Part shown: in pieces, positions 42,238-50,290 of the stretch
How the letters are laid out: every line of letters starts with the position of its first letter
How positions within the stretch are numbered: the stretch's first letter is position 1
Source of the DNA: Lysinibacillus sphaericus OT4b.31
GTDB lineage: Bacteria; Bacillota; Bacilli; Bacillales_A; Planococcaceae
Direction: 5' to 3'
Assembly: GCF_000392615.1 (NCBI RefSeq)
Contig: NZ_KB933398.1
Location: forward strand, 2,742,702 to 2,806,701
DNA length: 64,000 nucleotides
Program-made: the position numbers and the translations under genes
Notes under the pieces: generated by a model
Databases searched by the model: none
The model's input: only the letters and a program-made list of their open reading frames with translations
Told to the model about the DNA's origin: nothing

Positions 42238-43017
42238 TTATGCCCCGAAAAACGCATTTCGTTCTTTTGTAATCCACTCCCCTAAGTCATCTTTGCTACG
42301 CTTCACTAACCGATTTACGAGTACATCATGCCAAATATAATCCTCTAATAAGTAAATATGAATGGGGTCATCTGTAAAGAACGCAAGCTCACGGTTATCA
42401 GGGGATGGCCCATAAATCATTTCTTTTCCATCGATCGATAGTATAAACCAATGGTCCGTAGTAGTCCTTTCTGTAAAATCAGTCACACGATGTTGCTCTA
42501 ATGTAACTAAAGGCTCCGTCACATGTAGCGTAATTCCATGTACTTTCACTTGCTGTGCAACCTTTTCCAAGTCCACTCGTAATTCCTCATACACATCATC
42601 CCACATCGATAACAGTACTCTTTTTTCCGCCTTTTTTAACATCGACTGACAATAAGCTAAAATGGTATTTCTATCTTTAATACTTAAAACTTTATTGTCC
42701 TCCACAGGCTCCTGCTGTTCTATGGTTTCTAAGTTATTTGACATCGATTTAAAACTCGACTGCCAATTCTTTTCTACCATTTGTAAAAACACGGATACCG
42801 CTAACGCCGTATAGGTTGTTATTTCTGGCGTTTCCTCTTTCATTACAAGACCTTTGTCAACTAATAAATCAAGAATCCCATAAATACGCGCACGGGGAAT
42901 ACCTGAATGCTTACTTACTTGATAAGCCGTCACATGATTATTCTGCACCAGTGCTATGTATGCCTTGGCTTCATATTCTGTATAGCCTAATTGTTTTAAC
43001 TGGTTAATTAATTCCAC
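42238..43017 (-). CDS. TrmB family transcriptional regulator
   Basis: 259 residues. The N-terminal winged helix reads LINQLKQLGYTEYEAKAYIA, then YQVSKHSGIPRARIYGILDL and LVDKGLVMKEE, the TrmB signature. The C-terminal sugar-sensing type domain includes VLLSMWDDVYEELRVDLEKV. These regulators control sugar or metabolite transport in response to ligand. It is divergent from the TSUP permease at 43143; a perfect palindrome lies between the two. Confidence 0.88.
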   Translation of the reverse strand: MELINQLKQLGYTEYEAKAYIALVQNNHVTAYQVSKHSGIPRARIYGILDLLVDKGLVMKEETPEITTYTALAVSVFLQMVEKNWQSSFKSMSNNLETIEQQEPVEDNKVLSIKDRNTILAYCQSMLKKAEKRVLLSMWDDVYEELRVDLEKVAQQVKVHGITLHVTEPLVTLEQHRVTDFTERTTTDHWFILSIDGKEMIYGPSPDNRELAFFTDDPIHIYLLEDYIWHDVLVNRLVKRSKDDLGEWITKERNAFFGA

Positions 43018-43099
43018 TAGTGAATCCCTCCATTTCTTTTATTATAGTCAAATTCCCTATTATATTGCGATAAAACTTACACTTTACAAACGCGATTTA

Positions 43100-43127
43100 T
43101 TTAGTTACTATTTCAGTAGTAACTAAA
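43100..43127. promoter_or_regulatory. Palindrome between trmB-like and TSUP genes
   Basis: TTTAGTTACTA-TTTCAG-TAGTAACTAAA is a perfect 11-bp inverted repeat ending 15 bases before the TSUP ATG. It is a likely TrmB-type operator over the permease start region. Confidence 0.6.
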
Positions 43128-43142
43128 CGAAAGAGTGATTTT

Positions 43143-43907
43143 ATGCAACTAGATTTACAATTATTACTGATACTCATACTAATTGGCTTTCTCGCAGCGT
43201 TTATTGATTCAGTCGTTGGTGGAGGCGGGCTCATTGCACTACCTGCTTTATTATTTCTTGGTCTAAATCCAACTACGGCCATTGCTACAAGTAAACTAGC
43301 CAGTTCGATAGGATTAGTTACTTCGACCATTTCATTTTATCGTTCTGGAAAAATTGATTTTCATTCTGTCACAAAATTTTTTCCACTCGCATTTTTCGGC
43401 TCTCTTCTTGGTGCCTGGACCGTCACATTAATTAGTCCAGACATATTAAAGCCACTGATGCTATTTATGCTCGCTGCTATTGCTATCTATACAATTTTCA
43501 AAAAAGATTGGGGCAGCATCTCAGTCATTAAGAATTTATCTCCTATTCAATTAGCTGGGTTTATCATTCTTCTCTTTACCATTGGATTTTACGATGGTTT
43601 CCTTGGTCCAGGCACTGGCTCCTTTTTTATTTTTGCTTTTATCATGATTGGCACCGATTTTTTAAAGGCTGCAGGTAATGCAAAATTGTTGAACCTTGGT
43701 AGTAACATAGCTGCACTATTTTTGTTTATGTATCTAGGTCACATTCACTATTTTTACGGGTTAGTGATGGGAGCTGCTCAAATATTCGGGTCAATTGTCG
43801 GCTCTCAGGTAGCTATTAGAAAAGGAAGTGGCTTCGTACGACAGCTATTTATCATCGTATCAATTACTCTTCTAATCAAAAATTCGTATGATTACTTTTT
43901 TAGTTAA
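43143..43907 (+). CDS. TSUP family (TauE/SafE) membrane permease
   Basis: 254 residues with eight hydrophobic segments. Two TSUP repeats are visible: FLAAFIDSVVGGGGLIALPA (glycine-rich hairpin) and IGFYDGFLGPGTGSFFIFAF. These proteins export or import sulfite, sulfoacetate or other organosulfur anions and are found in the inner membrane. Its divergence from a TrmB regulator implies control by a substrate or its sugar-like precursor. The ATG follows GAAAGAGTG. Confidence 0.9.
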   Translation: MQLDLQLLLILILIGFLAAFIDSVVGGGGLIALPALLFLGLNPTTAIATSKLASSIGLVTSTISFYRSGKIDFHSVTKFFPLAFFGSLLGAWTVTLISPDILKPLMLFMLAAIAIYTIFKKDWGSISVIKNLSPIQLAGFIILLFTIGFYDGFLGPGTGSFFIFAFIMIGTDFLKAAGNAKLLNLGSNIAALFLFMYLGHIHYFYGLVMGAAQIFGSIVGSQVAIRKGSGFVRQLFIIVSITLLIKNSYDYFFS

Positions 43908-44032
43908 AGTAATCATACATGTTTTTACTTCTTAACCTCCGCCCTCTCTAAATTGATGCTCATCAATACTTAAGATATAATAAAGTATAATCATTTTTTA
44001 CAATTATACTAATATAAGGATGATACGATAAA

Positions 44033-44860
44033 ATGACTCAAGAACATATTCTAAATCGAAAAGGTGCTAGGAAGACCAGTGATATACCCAGTGAAATACT
44101 AGCTTCCCTAAATCGCGGTTTAATAGAAAGCGTCAATCTTATTGAATGGCAAGCTGTGGATCATCCTACTTTATTGGAGCATGTATTACCTGCATTCAAT
44201 TTGAAGGTAAAATTGGATGTCCTATTAACTGAAATGGCCAATCAAAATGCTGTCACTGGGATGAAGGCGATACGTACCACTAGTGATTTACTAACAACAG
44301 CCATGATTGATGAAAGTAAAGCCAAAAAGCTAGAAATATTGACGTACTGCTCCAATCATATTTCAGATAGTGTAAGATGTTGGGCAGCCTTTATGCATAA
44401 ACACTCCACACAAACTTTAGAGGAAAAACTGTTGTTTATCAGACATTTTGCGGCGGATCATCATTTTGGTGTTCGAGAAATTGCTTGGATGGCTATAAGA
44501 GAAGACCTTTCCGAAGACATAGATAAAAGCGTGGCATTGTTAACTGAATGGGCTATTGTCGATAATGAAAATATACGGCGTTTTGCAGTAGAGTCTATCC
44601 GACCTCGAGGAGTTTGGACGAAACATATTGATATCCTCAAGCAAGAACCACAAAAAGCACTTCCCATTTTAGATTTACTGAAAGCAGATACATCGAAATA
44701 TGTTCAGGATTCTGTTGGTAATTGGTTAAACGATGCAAGTAAAACGCAAGCAAATTGGGTACTAGCTATTTGCGAAAAATGGAAAAAAGAATCTGACGTA
44801 AGCGCAACGGATAAAATTATCAAAAAAGCGACACGAACAATAATGAAAAATAATGCTTAA
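44033..44860 (+). CDS. AlkC-type DNA alkylation repair protein
   Basis: 275 residues of HEAT-like repeats. RFAVESIRPRGVWTKHIDIL and YVQDSVGNWLNDASKTQANW are diagnostic of the AlkC/YhaZ branch of AlkD-like glycosylases, which remove N3- and N7-alkylated purines without base flipping. HHFGVREIAWMAIREDLSED also fits. It is a single gene with its own terminator. The name follows the family and not a tested activity. Confidence 0.85.
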   Translation: MTQEHILNRKGARKTSDIPSEILASLNRGLIESVNLIEWQAVDHPTLLEHVLPAFNLKVKLDVLLTEMANQNAVTGMKAIRTTSDLLTTAMIDESKAKKLEILTYCSNHISDSVRCWAAFMHKHSTQTLEEKLLFIRHFAADHHFGVREIAWMAIREDLSEDIDKSVALLTEWAIVDNENIRRFAVESIRPRGVWTKHIDILKQEPQKALPILDLLKADTSKYVQDSVGNWLNDASKTQANWVLAICEKWKKESDVSATDKIIKKATRTIMKNNA

Positions 44861-44869
44861 TGACAGCAA

Positions 44870-44917
44870 AAAACCCAAATATCTCACTTTTTCAAGTGCA
44901 TTATTTGGGTTTTTCTA
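44870..44917 (+). terminator. Terminator of AlkC-type gene
   Basis: AAACCCAAATA pairs with TATTTGGGTTT, with a CACTT/AAGTG inner stem, followed by TTTCTATTT. Confidence 0.85.
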
Positions 44918-44940
44918 TTTAAAAATGTATTTTCTAAGTA

Positions 44941-45561
44941 TTAGTATGCAATGCCGACGCGGGATTTCAAATAATCAGTACGTAGACTTTGTTGATAGGT
45001 GAATTCCGCCGTATCCGCCACTGAAATTTTAGTGCCGCCTTCAGGCAAGAAATTTCGCTCTATCCGATATACGCCAGTATATTCTCCGTCAGGCAGATAT
45101 GTAGGACAGACAATTGTCCAATCAACATCAGATTGGCTTAACATATCAAAGACTTTGTGATGCTCTTCTGCGGCATTAGTAGTCTTACGTTTGGATTCAC
45201 TTGACTGATATCGAAGTAAATGAGGCGTTAGCCGACTTTGTAAGATTCCAGCTGTACCAACCGTAATAATTCGTTTCACATTTGCTTTTTTCATCGTTTC
45301 AAGAATCAGTAGCATACTTTCCGATAGTGTATTTGTGCCATCTGTATTTAAAGCGCTAATAACAATATCTATCTCAGACATCACTGATTGCAGGTTATGC
45401 TGGTTTAATACGTTTCCATGAATAATGTGTAAATTTGAATCTATTGTGCTGATTTTATTGGGTGTGCGTACTAAGGCCATAACATGGTGACCATCACGTA
45501 GCGCAAGTGAAACAATATGGCTACCAACCCGACCCGTTGCACCTAAAACTAAAATTTTCAC
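44941..45561 (-). CDS. NAD(P)-binding atypical SDR protein
   Basis: 206 residues. The GTG start used follows GAGGTG by 6 bases and gives VKILVLGATGRVGSHIVSLA, with the GATGxxG dinucleotide motif of NmrA/YwnB-type atypical SDRs. KKANVKRIITVGTAGI and VDWTIVCPTYLPDGEYTG follow. It probably acts as an NAD(P)H-dependent reductase or sensor. It is a single-gene unit. Confidence 0.85.
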   Translation of the reverse strand: MKILVLGATGRVGSHIVSLALRDGHHVMALVRTPNKISTIDSNLHIIHGNVLNQHNLQSVMSEIDIVISALNTDGTNTLSESMLLILETMKKANVKRIITVGTAGILQSRLTPHLLRYQSSESKRKTTNAAEEHHKVFDMLSQSDVDWTIVCPTYLPDGEYTGVYRIERNFLPEGGTKISVADTAEFTYQQSLRTDYLKSRVGIAY

Positions 45562-45669
45562 GAGAATCACCTCTTCATGTACATTATACCATATGGCATT
45601 TACCCAGGAAAAAAGACCAATTATTTTCTTTATGCTATCTTGATATTTATCATGTGAACAACAGTCTAC

Positions 45670-46053
45670 TTAGTTTGATTCCTGTATATCAACAATGAAT
45701 GAATTTATATTATTATTTTTCGCAACAGCATTTACAATTTTTTGAATCTCTTCCTTCGACGATCTTTCCAATTCAGCTGAGTTATGTAGATAAATTGAGA
45801 TAAATTGATTATCAGGTGAATCGATCAAATAGCCCACGGTACTGTCAGGAAAATACCCTTCTGCTCTTAAAGCTACTAAGACTTCTTTAGTAAAGTTCGA
45901 ACTTTGTAATCTTTCACCAATTTCCTGCGCATAATTTTGTCTAAAGTCAGTTTGAGGAGTCTGTGCAATTGGAGATGGTTTATTTTTAATCGCTATATCT
46001 GTGATAAATATCAAGAAAAGCAAAATAAAGCAGCACATTTTTAGTCCCTTCAT
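45670..46053 (-). CDS. DUF4030-like membrane-anchored protein
   Basis: 127 residues from MKGLKMCCFILLFLIFITDI, which has GGAGAGA upstream. One transmembrane anchor is followed by an extracytoplasmic domain: EIGERLQSSNFTKEVLVALR, STVGYLIDSPDNQFISIYLH and EIQKIVNAVAKNNNINSFIV. The last two blocks resemble DUF4030/DUF4179-type proteins. The longer frame starting 26 codons upstream is less likely. The role is unknown. Confidence 0.55.
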   Translation of the reverse strand: MKGLKMCCFILLFLIFITDIAIKNKPSPIAQTPQTDFRQNYAQEIGERLQSSNFTKEVLVALRAEGYFPDSTVGYLIDSPDNQFISIYLHNSAELERSSKEEIQKIVNAVAKNNNINSFIVDIQESN

Positions 46054-46543
46054 CCATTCTCTCCATTTCTCCTTTTTACATAAAATACGTTTCATTTTAC
46101 AAGTTAATACTAAAAGATTGATGAATTGCACATCTAGTGAAAGTAAGTTGAGACATTGTAAAACTTTCCTTGAATGGTTGACAATTATTTTTTAAATTGA
46201 AATTCAATCGTTCAACCATGAGAACTTATATGTTGAAAACTGTTTTATCTTCTGTAGTGCCAGTTGGTGAGGAGGCTATATTTCAAGACGCTAAGTCCAG
46301 TCACATAGCCTTTTCTAACTTGATTTTTTACATAAAAATCTTAGTTTTCTCACCATTTACTTATAGCATTCATACACACTTATTTTCCCAATCGTTGAAG
46401 TTTAAGTTGCTTAATTAAGGAAAAAGTCTATAGTCCTCTTCATTAAAATTCTCATTGTCCTAGTATTTATATCCTTTAGGTAATCATACAATTTAATTTT
46501 TAATGCAAAATCATTATATTTTATACTGTTTTCAGGACAAATT
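46054..46543. other. Intergenic region before coat-like gene 2
   Basis: Plus-strand frame 46197-46418 has no ribosome binding site and odd composition, so it is left out. No RNA gene is recognised. Confidence 0.35.
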
Positions 46544-46576
46544 ACCAGTCACATTTCATTCTAAATTCATAGATTA
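46544..46576 (+). promoter_or_regulatory. SigK-like promoter of coat-like gene 2
   Basis: ACCAGTCAC, 15 bases, CATAGATTATTA, then ATGTAAGGC and a GCAGCGCT...GC palindrome. It is a near copy of the promoter at 39243-39275. Confidence 0.65.
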
Positions 46577-46636
46577 TTAATGTAAGGCAGCGCTCGCATT
46601 ACACAAAAAAACTAACACAAAAAGGGAGTTTAAAGT

Positions 46637-47149
46637 ATGCAAGATAATAGATTTGTTAAGCACATGAATTGGAATTATAACAATTTAAATAAAGGTGACA
46701 AATGTAGTCATTATAAATGTTATTGTGAATATGAAAAAAAATGTTACTGCAAATTTGACAAGTGGGAACATAAACATGATAAATGCAAACATAAATGCGA
46801 CAAGTGCGAGCATAAACATGATAAATGTTGGCATGATCACGACAAATGCGAACATAAACACGACAAATGTGATTGCAAGAAAAAGGAACACAAAAAAGAT
46901 AAATGCGATGATAAATTTGACCACAACTGTAAAGGTTGCATCTGTAATCTTTTAAAACGCTTTGAACCAGGTACTTTAGTAGACGTTCTCTTATCAGGTG
47001 GAGGCAGTTTCCTTGGCGTTATTTTCGTAAGCTTGGATCCGAAAAATTGCTGTGCTTACTTCCTTGAAGTAGGGGCTGCTGCTGCAGCTACACCAATCGT
47101 TATTGATTGCCAAAAAATAGACGCTATCCGAAAAAACCCAGCTGCATAA
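46637..47149 (+). CDS. His/Lys/Cys-rich spore-coat-like protein with Sm-like C-terminal domain, longer paralogue
   Basis: 170 residues. Residues 20-95 contain about eight short repeats of the type KHDKCxHK (for example CEHKHDKCWHDHDKCEHKHD). Residues 97-165 repeat the C-terminal domain of the protein at 39331: GCICNLLKRFEPGTLVDVLL, SGGGSFLGVIFVSLDPKNCC, AYFLEVG and PIVIDCQKIDAI. The head differs in length and looks expanded by tandem repeats; the tail is highly conserved. AAAGGGAG precedes the ATG. A spore-coat, metal-binding or cross-linked role is inferred from composition and promoter. Confidence 0.7.
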   Translation: MQDNRFVKHMNWNYNNLNKGDKCSHYKCYCEYEKKCYCKFDKWEHKHDKCKHKCDKCEHKHDKCWHDHDKCEHKHDKCDCKKKEHKKDKCDDKFDHNCKGCICNLLKRFEPGTLVDVLLSGGGSFLGVIFVSLDPKNCCAYFLEVGAAAAATPIVIDCQKIDAIRKNPAA

Positions 47150-47153
47150 CAAT

Positions 47154-47190
47154 AAAAGGCATCGAGAAGTCTATTCTCGATGCCTTTTAT
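47154..47190 (+). terminator. Terminator of coat-like gene 2
   Basis: AAAAGGCATCGAGAA-GTCTA-TTCTCGATGCCTTTT is a perfect 15-bp stem with T tract, 5 bases after the stop codon. A CAAACT...AGTTTGT hairpin of the dispersed CTGTAxACAAACTC type follows at 47190-47230. Confidence 0.92.
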
Positions 47191-47432
47191 TGTAAACAAA
47201 CTAAAAAAATTGAGTTTGTCTACAGTCTGAAGGATCTCTTCTTAAAATGGAAGAAATCCTTTATAAATTAAACAATTTTTCAATTCTAGATACACAATTA
47301 CCTGTTCTAGTACTAAACCTTTTGTGGTCGTTTGGATTAGATAGAAACAAAGCTACTTCATATTCGCTCAAACAGCATATTTGTATATCTGGAAGGTCCG
47401 CAGATTGAATCTACTCCCCTCTCCTAGATGTT

Positions 47433-47726
47433 TTATTCATTCACAATTACTTTTACTACAGGTTCTAATTTGCCAACAAATATGTCTCCAAGATAATCTA
47501 CATCGATAACAACTGCACGTGGCTCAAAACGTCTAATGCTATCAATTATGCGTGCGGTATTACGTCTCTTTGTAAGGTAAAAAGGTGCGTCTGTATTTGA
47601 CTTCTTACCATATAGAGGACAAGATATTACAAATGTGGATAAAATATAAGCTACATTTTGCAATATTTCATCAACGCCTGTAGCACCGAAATCAATATTG
47701 CTCGTAGCAGTAACTTGATGTGTCAT
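47433..47726 (-). CDS. Orphan gp25/W-like phage baseplate protein
   Basis: 97 residues: VDEILQNVAYILSTFVISCP, then TDAPFYLTKRRNTARIIDSI and RRFEPRAVVIDVDYLGD, ending KLEPVVKVIVNE. The run (xNVxxILxT...PLxxxxGxxxDxP...I..AIxxxEPRxxVxxV...G.LxxxVxI) is that of gp25/gpW-like baseplate wedge proteins of contractile tails. GAAGGG precedes the ATG. The length is complete for the family. No other tail gene is near, so it is a prophage relic or a domesticated single gene. Confidence 0.65.
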   Translation of the reverse strand: MTHQVTATSNIDFGATGVDEILQNVAYILSTFVISCPLYGKKSNTDAPFYLTKRRNTARIIDSIRRFEPRAVVIDVDYLGDIFVGKLEPVVKVIVNE

Positions 47727-48023
47727 CTTATCAACCCTTCTTCAATGATGCAGTCTTAGTTGTATGAAATTTGAAACATGCCTCCTGATAGTGAATGGCA
47801 TCCATCCTTTTTTCCGAATAGTGTGAGCTTGTTATTCCAGATGACAATAACCAGCACTTAGTTATTTATGCCAGACTCGCTTCAAATATGAACGGTATAT
47901 ACTATTTCATTCTTCAATTAATACAACCTCTCTTATTTTTACCCGCTTCAAAATTCATTTAAACTTTTGCACGAAGACTTGTTGCTATTGAGTAAAGATT
48001 ATATTGTAATCACCTCAAATTAC
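47727..48023. other. Intergenic, nothing seen
   Basis: No ORF with a ribosome binding site and no clear hairpin. It ends at copy C of the structured repeat. Confidence 0.3.
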
Positions 48024-48160
48024 TGTGAAACTTCAATGCGTGGGGGTTCTCTTCATCCCCCATGGATTGCTAGTGGATTCAATCGAGCTTTTACGATCAG
48101 TTGATTGTACTTGTCAGCTCTCACTTGTGGTGGACGCCTTACTGACCGTTCATGTGGGAT
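48024..48160. repeat. Structured dispersed repeat, copy C
   Basis: GTGAAACTTCAATGCGTGGG, GGTTCTCTTCATCCCCCATGGATTG-like first hairpin, TCAATCGAGCTTTTACGATC, then CTTACTGACCGTTCATGTGG. It is more diverged than the tandem copies at 62150. Confidence 0.7.
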
Positions 48161-48164
48161 CCGA

Positions 48165-48350
48165 TTACCTTGTCAAAGCATAGTAAATAACATATAACCA
48201 ACTGAAACACCCATGAATAATAGCCCATAATATTGAGTGATGAACACTCCATGAGATTGTAATAGCTAATACTGAACCAAAGCCTATTCCATTTTTCACA
48301 ACCGATTTATTTTCCAATTTATTCACCCGCTTTATCTTTTTACTATTCAT
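48165..48350 (-). CDS. Small membrane protein (about 61 aa)
   Basis: From MNSKKIKRVNKLENKSVVKN the protein is basic at the front and then hydrophobic, GIGFGSVLAITISWSVHHSI and LWAIIHGCFSWLYVIYYAL. Two closely spaced helices. A GTG start 20 codons upstream is an alternative; AAAGGAG lies between the two. I recall similar short proteins in Bacillales; the function is unknown. Confidence 0.5.
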   Translation of the reverse strand: MNSKKIKRVNKLENKSVVKNGIGFGSVLAITISWSVHHSILWAIIHGCFSWLYVIYYALTR

Positions 48351-48527
48351 TATCTGTTTATTCAGTAAATTCTTACTCCTTTCTGGTTTTGCTTTAAAGA
48401 TGGATATCACATTATATGTATCTCATAGTCAAATAAAGTTAGTTAGGTCGAAGTGATGAGATGTCCCTTAAAACATGAGCACCTAACAGTAACAAGAACA
48501 TATTATGTACTGAAAGGAGTGACCATT

Positions 48528-48752
48528 ATGCACTGGCAACATAAAATTCGGTTTTTAATTGGTCAACCAGTTGGAATATCATTGTCAAACGGTCAAGGGA
48601 CTTCAGGCATTTTATGTGGTGTAGCAGAGGGCAAGTTACTTGTCCTTGAATACTTGTATCAATCTCAATTTGCTTTAAAACAATATGATTTTCATATGAT
48701 TCAAGATGTCAATGGATTTCCTTCATGCCATAACCCACAACCATTATACTAA
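48528..48752 (+). CDS. Small spore-associated Sm-like barrel protein
   Basis: 74 residues from the ATG with AAAGGAG 8 bases upstream (the open frame extends 25 codons further). IGQPVGISLSNGQGTSGILC, GVAEGKLLVLEYLYQSQFAL and KQYDFHMIQDV follow the pattern of YuzF/DUF2642-like proteins and of the C-terminal domain in the two His/Lys/Cys-rich proteins of this window. A CATATTATG box with AC 16 bases upstream precedes it, as in SigK promoters. A spore-coat role is inferred. Confidence 0.6.
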   Translation: MHWQHKIRFLIGQPVGISLSNGQGTSGILCGVAEGKLLVLEYLYQSQFALKQYDFHMIQDVNGFPSCHNPQPLY

Positions 48753-49125
48753 GAGACAAACTTTACATTACCCAAGCCTTACATCCTCTATCCATACCGT
48801 TCATTGTGCAAGCAATGGCACCGACAAAAGAAAAGTAATGAGTCGTCGGTGCCTGCTTCGGTATACTTTATTTGTTAGTCGGCGTTCACTCATCAATCAA
48901 AGGGGATAAGATACAAATTTATACTTTTTTTGAAGTATACAATTTGGCAAATTGTTGGCCATTTTTGTATATTTCATAACTGAAGCTTTGGACAACCCTA
49001 TGCTATGCTTTTACATATACACACTTTAAATTTTAAGTTTAGTTAATATGTCCAAAAATGTTTATTACCCTCTTGTGATTATGTGCAATTTTTCAAGGGC
49101 ATAATGGCAAAAAGGACGTGATGTT
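48753..49125. other. Intergenic region
   Basis: GGCACCGAC...GTCGGTGCC at about 48818-48853 is a strong hairpin with ATTGC at its edge and probably ends the gene at 48528. The remainder shows no gene. Confidence 0.45.
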
Positions 49126-49431
49126 TTGAAAGTGTTAATAATTGCATCTACCATAGCTGTACCAACCCTTATGCTTTACTTACAATATTTAAGTGATAGA
49201 TTTCGCCTCTTTTTTAATGTTGTAGCCATCATCTCATCCATCATCTTCGGTTGTATTGCGGCCACATCCATCTATCAAATCATTGTTGATGATGCTGTAT
49301 TTATGACAACCATTCATGCCATATTTTTAAATCCGCTATTTTTAGTAGTTGGTTCTTACATAGGGATGTTCATAATTTATCGATTGTTGTTACTTACAGT
49401 CGACGAGAAAAAACATCCTGCTGGCATGTAA
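49126..49431 (+). CDS. Three-helix membrane protein, unknown
   Basis: 101 residues. A TTG start follows AAAAGGACGTGATGTT. Transmembrane segments are about 2-20, 29-52 and 67-90. KVLIIASTIAVPTLMLYLQY and LFLVVGSYIGMFIIYRLLLL. Similar small proteins are common in Bacillales genomes without assigned function. A single gene. Confidence 0.6.
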   Translation: MKVLIIASTIAVPTLMLYLQYLSDRFRLFFNVVAIISSIIFGCIAATSIYQIIVDDAVFMTTIHAIFLNPLFLVVGSYIGMFIIYRLLLLTVDEKKHPAGM

Positions 49432-49527
49432 GTTCTTTAAGAGTCTATGGTCAGTTAAAAATGCAGTAAAGGATTTGATAATGCATTTAAAATCTCCTAT
49501 GCAAGATCTTCACCCGTCGATGTACAT

Positions 49528-49564
49528 AAAAAAAGAAGCATTCCCTAAGGATGCCTCTTTTTTA
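49528..49564 (-). terminator. Terminator of the cold-shock gene
   Basis: AAAAAAGA-GCAT-CC...GG-ATGC-TCTTTTTT, close to the csp stop codon, works in both directions. Confidence 0.8.
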
Positions 49565-49572
49565 TGTGTTAA

Positions 49573-49773
49573 TTAAAGTTTAACGATGTTTTTAGCTTGT
49601 GGTCCGCGGTTACCGTCTTCCACTTCAAACTCAACTTTTTGACCTTCGTCAAGTGATTTGAAACCTTCGCTTTGAATCGCTGAGAAGTGAGCGAATACGT
49701 CTGCTTCACCTTCAACTTCGATAAATCCAAAACCTTTTTCTGCGTTAAACCATTTTACTGTACCTTGTTTCAT
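49573..49773 (-). CDS. Cold-shock protein, CspA/CspB family
   Basis: 66 residues. A single cold-shock domain: [20 protein letters not shown] with RNP1 (KGFGFI) and RNP2 (VFAHFSAI), ending [10 protein letters not shown]. It binds single-stranded nucleic acid and melts mRNA structure. GGAGG lies 9 bases before the ATG. The leader of about 155 bases contains a large hairpin with a U tract, so expression may be controlled by attenuation. One of probably several paralogues. Confidence 0.97.
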   Translation of the reverse strand: MKQGTVKWFNAEKGFGFIEVEGEADVFAHFSAIQSEGFKSLDEGQKVEFEVEDGNRGPQAKNIVKL

Positions 49774-49831
49774 TTAAGAAAACCTCCAAAAAAATAAAAT
49801 TGTAATATATAATTTCTTCTATAAAATAAAA

Positions 49832-49891
49832 AAATTCACATATTACAAAAAGTACCGAATAAACACGATTACTTTTTGTAATAGGTGAATT
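49832..49891 (-). promoter_or_regulatory. Terminator-like hairpin in the csp leader
   Basis: Arms at 49833-49854 and 49870-49891 pair over 22 bases with one mismatch around a 15-base loop. On the mRNA strand the stem is followed by TTTTTTTATTTT. A promoter TAGACA-17-TATAGT lies upstream, at about 49940-49970 on the same strand. The layout suggests an intrinsic-terminator attenuator. Confidence 0.6.
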
Positions 49892-50290
49892 CAATATTTC
49901 CACTAAAGGAATGTATTTATTAGTTTCACTATACACCATTTTTTTTTATTTGTCTAATGAAATAATTTTTAATTGAAGATAAATACTTAATCAAAAAATG
50001 AAATCCTCCATTTTGAGATTTCATCTTTCACTAAGTAATGGCACTTGCGATATCAACATTCGGAAAGACCCTTTTGTCTTTTACCCGGCTCACTTGCATA
50101 CTTTTCTATATATATGGCTGATTGAACCTCTTCTTTTTATTGAAGCAATAAAAATGCCCATTCAAAAAACAAATGAATAGTTCTCACCAAAATCGCTGCA
50201 CTTTGACATAAAGCTGGGTCTATTGATTTTATGGAGACAGCGTAGGTCTCCTATATTTTAGCCTATCTCATTCATTCCGCTTTGATTTCA
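49892..50290. other. csp upstream region, no gene seen
   Basis: It holds the proposed csp promoter and a GAAATCxxCCATTTTGAGATTTC hairpin near 49998-50023. No ORF is supported. Confidence 0.4.

Noticed and set aside
46197..46418. Plus-strand 73-aa ORF before coat-like gene 2
   Set aside because: No ribosome binding site and codon pattern unlike neighbouring genes.
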